Shown: positions 32,701-64,000 of the stretch, one piece after another
Position numbering within the stretch: position 1 is the first letter of the stretch
Layout of the letters: each line of letters begins with the position of its first letter
Assembly (NCBI GenBank): GCA_905160935.1
Contig: CAJHZI010000520.1
Coordinates: forward strand, 364,501 to 428,500
Reading direction: 5' to 3'
From: Enchytraeus crypticus
Lineage: Eukaryota; Annelida; Clitellata; Enchytraeida; Enchytraeidae
Length of the DNA stretch: 64,000 nucleotides
The notes under the pieces: model-generated
Seen by the model: only the letters and a program-made list of their open reading frames with translations
Databases searched by the model: none
What the model was told of the DNA's origin: nothing
Made by a program: the position numbers and the translations under genes

Positions 32701-33308
32701 CCTCCGTTGAAGTAAATCTTAGGATCTACTCCCAGCTTACGAAGCACTCGTGTTACGTATTAACTTAAATCTGACTATGACACTGACTTTTACTTTTCTC
32801 AAGAATGCCACCATTTCCTAAACTAATATTCTTTTTATATAATTGCTTTAAACCTAAATTGCTATTAATTACTTTATAATACAGAAGACCTTTTAAAATA
32901 AATATTATTTAAATTCGCATTGTTACCTTCTAAGAACGAATGGTGTCGAATATTTTTCACTGCGAACAAATTTTATAAAAATAATTCGTGCACAAAATAG
33001 CGGTGTTTTAACTTTTAACTGGGATCCTAAAATTTGAAGGTAAACGACTTTCTAATCCAGGTATGACTGAAGCAGAAAATTCAAAACTGTAAAAATTGCG
33101 ATGAATTTGCAATATTTACAATATTTACAGTTTTAATCAATGCTTCAACCTTCTGTACTTTTCTTAATAACTCGGGTAGAAGAATTTAAAAAGAAATTAG
33201 CTGCAAGCTCATACCAGAAAGCGCTCTTTCATAAAACATTTCAAGCAGATCAATAAATTAATAAAAACAAATTCCTAAACTTGCAGATAAATCATGTGCC
33301 ATTATTTT

Positions 33309-56573
<23,265 letters not shown>

Positions 56574-56800
56574 GACTGGCTTAATCGAATGCTCTCACAT
56601 CTGAATCGATTCAGCAGAATTCCTCAACATCGTCATCTTTGTATGGCGCTAGTACCACATCATTGCCGAGCACGGTACATGCATGAGATAGGAACTTAGT
56701 TTCCATATTTCAAAAAAATATCCAACATTTCCAGATGTTGCGTAGAGTTGACTTCCTGTTTCTTTGGGTTTGATTTTCGATCCATTTGTTACATAACTCG
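56574..56800 (-). promoter_or_regulatory. ARHGAP39: Probable 5' UTR and upstream region of ARHGAP39
   Basis: The coding start at 56573 lies 11 bp before a strong donor (gtaagt). The sequence upstream on the minus strand has an in-frame TGA and no coding signal, as expected for a 5' UTR. The transcription start is not visible. Confidence 0.4.
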
Positions 56801-57069
56801 ATATTGCATTTACGGAATAGTTTAGTTGTCGATTAATATATCTGATTATATATTCATCAGGCGTAGTTTCATTATGGATCGATATATTTTATATAGATAT
56901 CGTTCCTGATTGATTTAATCCATTATTGATTGAGAGACATATTGAACACATCACTGAGAAATTGAATTCATCATGAACGATTGCTTAATTGCATAATACG
57001 GTCATCAAATATGATTATTTTTCTACAGCTTCAAACCAGACAGCAACAGTAAAGCAAAACGAACAGTGG

Positions 57070-57075
57070 AGAAAT

Positions 57076-57124
<49 letters not shown>
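57070..57124. repeat. (GA)n microsatellite
   Basis: Pure GA repeat ending at the family 1 SINE. Confidence 0.9.
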
Positions 57125-57128
<4 letters not shown>

Positions 57129-57240
57129 TGGTAAAGCTAATGTTAACGTCAGTCCCTTCACTAGAAAGGGATGTCAGTGACGGGCGAGCCCAGGATTAGC
57201 CCTGTCGAGTATCTTACCGATGTTGCAACGGGCTCCAGCC
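57125..57240 (-). repeat. tRNA-derived SINE, family 1
   Basis: aaagctggtaaagctaatgt, gatgtcagtgacgggcgagc; the tRNA-like head is partly deleted. Confidence 0.75.
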
Positions 57241-60200
57241 GCATATACAAAAAATCATTTATAAACCGCATAATTATATTAAAAAACTGTTAGAAATTTG
57301 AAATTAAACCGATTTGATATTACAAATTAGGTACTTTTCACCCACTTTTTCAACCTATCTGCTTCAGGAGCTAATTATTTTAGAAGACTGTTAGATTTTC
57401 CAGTTAAACTCGAGTTTTCGTTACTTCCCTAATTAACATCACAGATCGCGTTTTAACGTAATTAATATGCAGCAAATAATTTTAATGCCACGCTGTGCTG
57501 CAAATAAAATCAGTGAATGCCGTCAAATTGTTTGTTATAAACTACAACAGTGGGCACGTAATAAATTATAATCCATTTTACTGGCATTTTAATACGACCG
57601 TTAGGCCTAAAGCATTTTATCTGTCTGCAGTCGTTAACTTCGCGCACGCCTACTACACAAACAACATTTAAATCATAATAATCCTATTATTCATGTTACG
57701 TAGTACAGTGTCCTATATGACCAGTTTGGCATTGCGGTTTTCTGCCTTACACATTCACATGGACGTCCACACATACACTCAGCGCTACAGACATTAGAAG
57801 ATGTATTCAATACGATAGGCGGCGATACAGAGACTGATGTAGAGAGATATTGAATGATACAAGCAGAAAGACAGGGCTCTGAGCAATCAATGAGAGCGAG
57901 CAGGGACCTTGCTCAGCTGCTGCAGCTAGTCAAACTATGTGGGGCTTCCTTTAAATGTAATCCTCGCTTTCCTGACGCATGATATTTTCTAAGTAATTAC
58001 AAAGTCCAAATTACTAGCATATAGTAATAGAAAGAATTCCAGTAAGTTAATCAAATGAAAAATTGTGAGACTAAGAATAAACGTCAGTTTAATGGAGTTT
58101 AGAAACTTTTAATTCGTATTATCTGACGAATAAAGCTTTGCACAAAGTTTTCCTGAATGTTAACTGTCTAAACTACTGTTAAGCTAACAGCTGATTTGCA
58201 CTAGATTTGACGCAATGCATAATATTTTAAAACATGCCAAATATTATATAACAATAATTCGTGTCAAATCTTCTTGAGCCTAGACTAAAATTCGAGGCTT
58301 TTAAAGCATACTGGACATTTCTCACAGGAAGCCCGACTGCTGCAGTTGGTACTGGGCTGATTTCAGTAGTGGCTGACGCTTCTGCAGCAGTCAAGCTGCT
58401 AATGTTTGTTGCTGCCGCCAGCTGCTAAGCTGCTGCCTGCAGCTTCACCAGCTGCTTGCATCTGGTAATCCAGCCATGGCGAGTGATATATGATTGTGAA
58501 TGGAGGGAGGATCAAATTAATTTTAAATTTAGTGAATTTTTAATTAATAATTATAATATCGATAATAATGAAGGTTTAACGTCCGTTTCCTCATCCAGGG
58601 ATGATGTCAGGGACCTTAAAACCACTTTGAACAAATTAATGCTTTGTTATTTACTTTCAAGATAGCTGTTACTGCCCCACCTCCACTCTGGCTAATTCGT
58701 TAGCGACAGCTACTGTAGATAGTGCCTTTAATTAGCCAATAGACTGGAGCCGAGGTCGTAACGCTGTAACGAATACGAGAGACCACATCAAACGTCCTAT
58801 GCGTCACTGAAACCCCGTACTCTAATGCCAAGAGAAACCAATTTGAAATTATATGAGTAAAAAGTTGAAATAATTGTAGATTTTTGCAGGAACACAAATC
58901 TAGGAACATCATAATAAAATTATATCTGCTGTAGTGCAAGAAATCGCAAGCATATTGAAAAATAAGATCCGTCAATTTTATTACTTTAATGCAATATTTA
59001 ATATTTAATGAGGCTATGGTATGATATGTTGTGCTCGTGACGATAAAAAGTGAACCGCAGACATTATTAGCTCTTCTTTGAATTCAGTTTCCAATTAGTC
59101 GTTAAGTGTTCTAATGTTTTAATGTTCTGATATAATTCCTTCATTTTAGATTTCGAATTAGAATTGCTTAATTTCAATGCTTTTAATATTGTAGAAAATT
59201 TAAAGAACTTGAAGGTGGCACTGTATCTCTCATTGCATCTTCTTATCGGTATTGGGGGAAAGAAAAATGAAAATTTTAAGAACGGCACCCAAGTCCTGTA
59301 AATGACAATGAAATCTTTCGTCGATAAAAAATTTGCTGACAGTTTTTCCAATTTTTCTATAACAAAATATGATGACCTCATTTTTGCGATTGGCGGCGTC
59401 TTGAATGAATTTTTGGCAGATAGGGCATATCACTGAAAGGAGGGGGGTTGAGTTTTTACTAGGGGAGGGCAAATCTCTAACCATTTATTTGGCAAAAGAG
59501 GATAAGATTTCGCTATAAAAATTTAATCGCATTGAGCTGTCACCATTGAATTTAAACTCTACAAGAAATTCATTAAGTTAATAATAAGTTTAGTTTTATT
59601 ATTGTTACTTTTATATACCTCGAATGTTACATTCTGAAACTGAAATAAATAGGCTAATTAAAGTTGTAACTAGTGTATAAGTACTGCATAATATATGAGT
59701 AACAAATGAAATAGGTTATGCGAAGTTATTTCACTATAATTAATATGACAGAAGCTTATAAATAGTGTTTTGATTGAAATTCAGTTGATCGAAATTCAGA
59801 AACTCAGCCCTGTTGTTATAATACTAAAAATGAAATTCAATTACGTAACGTTTGATCAATCTATTGTAAACAGCAGGGCTTCTCTTGAGCGTATTCCAAT
59901 TTCTATGACTGAAGGGAAGCCTCGTCGAATGAGCGGAAACAGTGCCATGTTGACAACAGGAAGCTAGTGACAGATATTCTCGCAGATATAGATTATCTTC
60001 TCGCTCACTCGTAATTAAAATTCTTTACAATCTTCAGCAATAAATAGCCATTCCTTCTGTTGAGCTTATACTGCAGCTAAGTTCACAAACATCGCAGATG
60101 AGCTACCACTGTCAATGGTTAATTATTGAGGCTGTCAAATTTCTAGAATTCATCTAAACACTGATCAGTAAATTAATAAAAAAGTATTCTCTGGTTTTCT

Positions 60201-61290
60201 CTTCTTATCTATTCTTCTCATCAAATGACAGACCCAAGAAACATAACCCCGTTCAAATTCTGCCGCCACGCTTGTCTTAAGCACTCAGTTGTCGAACAAG
60301 TTGAAAGCATCATAAAGGCTAAGCCTTTTAAAACCTTAACGTAGGCCTAGTTATTAGCGAATTAAGGCCCCTGAGGTGATTTTCCATTGCCTTTCTTAGT
60401 TCTTACTTAGCCTCGTTTAGCAACATGTGCAATTGCATGATATATTCTTTAGAGGTTCGGACACGGAGGTAAAGCCATAAACTTCCCAATTTCAAAGGAA
60501 AATTATTTCTTAGAGAGCATCTGTAGGCCCACTTAGCTCAACCTCAGTCAACAATAACGTAATATTTCACTGCTACTATCGAGTGAACACAAGAATCCTA
60601 ACTCTAATCTGGATCAATTGGTCCAGGAATGTTTGTCTTTAGGCCTATAATCCTCTATGAGCAAACCTGCCTTCCTGTTGCTACATCTTGATCACGTGGC
60701 AATCAGATTTATTTTAATAATTTATCTCTAATAATTATTTATTCGATAATTGATTTTTTCATGACTTCTCAATTGTACCGAATGCTATCGGCTACAACCC
60801 TTCCTTCCCGAAGTTCCGATACTATTTCACCTACATCTGAGAACAAGGGTAGAAGCAAGGCAACTATAACTCACACACGAAGCTGAATATAACCTTTTAA
60901 GGTTTTCTATTATCAGTAGCAAGTTGGTTGATCATCTTAAAAGATTTTCAAAGTCTGAAGATAAACTAAGATTTAATTTGCGGTTACCTGATATATGATT
61001 ATCACTGTCTATTGAACCCTACCTGCTGCTGCTTGACTTTCATTTTCGATTTTCATAGTTTTATAGTTCTAGATGCTATCGTGAACGACAATAAGATAGC
61101 GATGGTTGTTGCTTTCTATATTTTTATCTGTGGTTAAGCATTGCTGTATAATCATTGTATCGCTAACACTAATATAACGACAAACTATGTTACGATGATA
61201 TGCCACAACATCAAGTTTTAAGATTTAGCTTTTCCTCTGAAGAAGATGTATAGGCCCTACATCAGCTTTTGAAGAACAATCATTGAATCT
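57241..61290. other. Gene-poor AT-rich stretch
   Basis: No conserved exon was recognised on either strand. Noted items are a CTG/CAG-rich GC patch at 58325-58460 and a SINE family 2 fragment at 58556-58620. It is upstream of ARHGAP39, so 5' regulatory DNA or non-coding exons are possible but not shown. Confidence 0.5.
58556..58620 (-). repeat. SINE family 2 fragment
   Basis: gaaggtttaacgtccgtttc and tcatccagggatgatgtcag. Confidence 0.7.
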
Positions 61291-61294
61291 TCGT

Positions 61295-61445
61295 CTTCAG
61301 TGCACTGCCAAGTGGCAGGTTCAAGGTACATATTCATACTCAAAGTCTGCCTTCTCGCTCCATAAGAGCACTCCTTAGATCAACAAGTTCATCTCTTCAC
61401 AAAGTCTAAGCCTTATCCATACCTTATGTAGCCTATAGCGTTGAA
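61295..61445 (-). repeat. LINE 3'-end fragment
   Basis: cagtgcactgccaagtggca and ggttcaaggtacatattcat; close relative of the copy at 32.5 kb. Confidence 0.65.
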
Positions 61446-61767
61446 TATATACCCTAAATATTATTTTCTCCCATGAAGATAACATCAAACTTCTATAAGT
61501 TAGGATTCATACTATTTGTTAACAATGCGTTTGAGATGATAGTTATGAAACAAATGTAGGTATTAATAACTATAAAACAAGTACAGTGTACGAGTTGTTA
61601 ACTTTATAATATTATATACATAATTATATAACAACAAATAGCAATATGTGTATCTAGGCACTAATTTGCATTGTGCATCTACGGTACTTTTGAAAACAAA
61701 GTTTTATTCAGCACATTATTCTAGTCTCTTCTCTTTCTATCACTCTCCCTATCTCTCTATCTCTCCA

Positions 61768-61799
61768 CCTATATATATATCTATATATATATATATATA

Positions 61800-61879
<80 letters not shown>

Positions 61880-61895
61880 TAGATATATATATCTT
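61768..61895. repeat. (TA)n microsatellite
   Basis: TA repeat with few interruptions. Confidence 0.95.
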
Positions 61896-62109
61896 TCTTT
61901 CTCAGTACACAGCCTGTCGGTTAATCCATAGAATATATGCCTCTAATTTCAATTCACTAAACTAAATCATTGTGCAAAATATACACACAACAGTTAACCA
62001 GTCAGAAACTAACTTAAGAATCTATAGAAAATTAAAACGGTAAGATAATAAAAGAAAAGTTAATGAACAGAATACTGAGATGAATTCGTTAAATAGATTT
62101 AAAATTCTG

Positions 62110-62272
62110 GGGGGCCCGGCCCCGCTACGAGCCTGCCCCGCCGAGGCTGCCCCGGTGAGCTGTCGAGGAGGGGCGGGGGGCTCATGGTAGTGAACCCTCT
62201 CCAGCTGCGTGACCTTGACCGTGGAAAGTTCAGGGTCAGTGAGAGAGGTCACGTGACGACTGTTGATCAGCT
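62110..62272 (-). CDS. Tentative GC-rich exon of an unrecognised gene
   Basis: An island of high GC in very AT-rich DNA encodes, on the minus strand, LINSRHVTSLTDPELSTVKV followed by a proline-rich part (HYHEPPAPPRQLTGAASAG). The acceptor tcaatcag|CTG matches the phase of the exon at 62966-63109. The donor is unresolved; ctc|gtagcg is one possibility. No family recognised. Confidence 0.35.
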
Positions 62273-62734
62273 GATTGAGAGCTATGGCTGGTTTTATGCA
62301 TACCTATGGGAATAAATATGTTGATTGATTAGATAGCTGTTATTTGTAGTGATCAATGTTATGTCATTGATCTTTTATAAATATCAATTAAATAAGGAAT
62401 TCATATTTATGTCATTCCATTTATAGGAACACTGGTACTAAATCATTTGTTTTAAGAGTCTTCAAATTTTATCCAAGTTATATTTGTTAATAGGGCTTGC
62501 AAATTTTTCAGCCAATATTTACGAATGCAGTTTTTATGAGTGCATTTGTATAGATGAATTAGTTAGAGAAATGAGGAAATGTACAGATTATGCTTTAATG
62601 GAAGTAAAGCATTAATTATCTTATTATCACAACCTGTGGGAAGCCGATAACTTAAACATGGCTGCCTAATTACAACTATATAAACAAACTCAGAATAGGA
62701 ATACTTCAATTGCACCTATCAATTGCAACTGTGA

Positions 62735-62915
62735 AGCAGAAGTTGGCCAGAGAGAGGCAGGGAAGACCAGAGAGAGGCAGGGAAGGTCATAGAGAGGCAG
62801 GGAAGACCAGAGAGAGGCAGGGAAGGCCAGAGAGAGGCAGGGAAGGCCAGAGAGAGACAGGGAAGGCCAGAGAGAAGCAGGGAAGGTCAGAGAGAGGCAG
62901 GGAAGCTCAGAGAGA
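62735..62915. repeat. 20-bp minisatellite (gagaggcagggaaggccaga)
   Basis: About nine units, directly downstream (minus sense) of the tentative exon at 62966-63109. Confidence 0.9.
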
Positions 62916-62965
62916 TAGACCGAGATATTTTCTATGCTGCTGTACTTAAATAGAATGATACTTAC

Positions 62966-63109
62966 ATCTAGTTCATTCTCGTCTTTATTGCTATTGTTGT
63001 TGTTGTTCACTCCTGAGTCAGACCTAGATTTAAGTTTTCTAGACACGACAGGGCTGATATCAAATATTATGTTTCCTCTGAGAGTCTGATGCAATGACAG
63101 CCTACATTT
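62966..63109 (-). CDS. Tentative internal exon of an unrecognised gene
   Basis: A 144-bp segment bounded by an AG acceptor (63111-63110) and a gtaag donor is open only in one frame and keeps phase 0 (48 codons). It reads KCRLSLHQTLRGNIIFDISP, then a basic stretch and an Asn run before NKDENELD. I do not recognise the product. It is upstream of the ARHGAP39 start on the same strand, so it would belong to a separate gene or an unmapped alternative 5' part. Confidence 0.35.
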
Positions 63110-63200
63110 CTGAATAAATAAATAAATAACCAATCAACTAATCAATTAGCTAATCAATCAGATAATGCACTAGTCAAAAATCTATCAATGAATAAGAAAA

Positions 63201-63337
63201 AAGCTGGTGAAGCAAAGGTTACGTCAATTTCCTCACTCGAAAGCGATGTCAGTGATTGCGAGCCCAGGATTTCAACCCCGCACCTACTGATCCGCAGTCG
63301 AGTATCTTACCGACTTCGCCACTGGCTCCAGCCAAAG
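63201..63337 (-). repeat. tRNA-derived SINE, family 1
   Basis: tttcctcactcgaaagcgat, tccgcagtcgagtatcttac and cgccactggctccagcc. Confidence 0.8.
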
Positions 63338-63702
63338 CCAAAGTCTTTGTGATTAGATAAATTCAAAAAGTTCAAAACACGGAGATATTGAGGTTATGAG
63401 ATATTGAACCAGGTGCAATGTTTATATTTAAAATATTTATTACAGAAATTGTGTCAAAAATAGCTTTTTAACAATTAATTATCTCATATAATACGTACTA
63501 ATTTTTGCGTTACTTAGTATTTATTTTAATAGTCTTTGTCAAATTGCGCAGAAGAGTATCATATTCCTAATAAAATTTTGCCAACATAGATCGGAGCATT
63601 TTTGATTAATTAACAAATAAAGCTCATAATTCTGTAGTACCACTTTCTTGGTGTACTTAGTGAGTATTTAGGATTCAAGAATTGCTGCCTGTTAATACTA
63701 AT

Positions 63703-64000
63703 GATCAGGTACTTATGATTCTACTGTACAAGTACTAATTGTTAATTACTAGTGATCAGGTACTTACGATTCTACTGTACAAGTACTAATTGTTAATTAC
63801 TAGTGATCAAGTACTTATGATTCTACTGTACAAGTACTAATTGTTAATTACTAGTGATCAGGTACTTATGATTCTACTGTACAAGTACTAATTGTTAATT
63901 ACTAGTGATCAAGTACTTATGATTCTACTGTACAAGTACTAATTGTTAATTACTAGTGATCAAGTACTTATGATTCTACTGTACAAGTACTAATTGTTAA
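63703..64000. repeat. 51-bp tandem array, six copies, running off the window
   Basis: gatcaggtacttatgattct (or gatcaag variants) recurs at 63703, 63754, 63805, 63856, 63907 and 63958, exactly 51 bp apart. The array continues beyond the edge. Confidence 0.95.

Noticed and set aside
59067-59484. Minus-strand frames with a CPICQKF motif that looks like a zinc finger
   Set aside because: Only one CxxC pair, no partner residues, no splice framework and AT-rich composition.

Overview
This is a eukaryotic, AT-rich genomic window from an animal. It holds intron-rich genes with GT-AG (and one GC-AG) splice sites, tRNA-derived SINEs, non-LTR retrotransposons, mariner-type elements and very many microsatellites. 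A villin with headpiece, an SLC25 carrier and an ARHGAP39/Vilse RhoGAP point to a bilaterian. The repeat load suggests an invertebrate, possibly a lophotrochozoan; that last step is a weak inference.

Layout. Positions 748-25600 (+) hold 22 exons of a villin-family actin-binding protein whose first ~75 residues lie upstream of the window. Its introns carry two TA-flanked mariner-type remnants (2.7-4.2 kb), a palindromic MITE (7.9-8.6 kb), an antisense TSSK-like kinase remnant with no start codon (14.0-14.9 kb) and a 5'-truncated retrotransposon with an intact reverse transcriptase/restriction-like-endonuclease frame (19.9-21.6 kb). A complete three-exon mitochondrial carrier (308 aa) follows at 28533-30628 (+). 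It converges on a complete 16-exon ARHGAP39/Vilse gene (1226 aa) on the minus strand, 56573 down to 33309, with two WW domains, a long disordered middle, MyTH4 and RhoGAP. A decayed 5'-truncated LINE (49.9-52.45 kb) sits in its third intron. Positions 57-62 kb show no recognisable gene. Two tentative minus-strand exons of an unrecognised gene lie at 62.1-63.1 kb.

The three main genes are not an obvious functional unit. Villin (actin bundling and severing) and ARHGAP39 (Rac/Cdc42 GAP downstream of Robo in other animals) both act on actin, but their adjacency may be chance.

The most unusual signal is structural. At least ten exon/intron junctions in the two large genes sit at the edge of a tandem array whose unit contains the splice site plus several to about 30 exonic bases. 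The array expands into the intron, so each intron carries rows of decoy donors or acceptors. One such array was also copied into a second intron of the same gene. A second pattern: (ATTG)n tracts lie in sense orientation just upstream of about seven 3' splice sites on both strands, and each unit contains a YTNAY branch-point match. A third: different SINE families share one central core but have different 3' microsatellite tails, so much of the simple-sequence DNA looks like retroelement tails.
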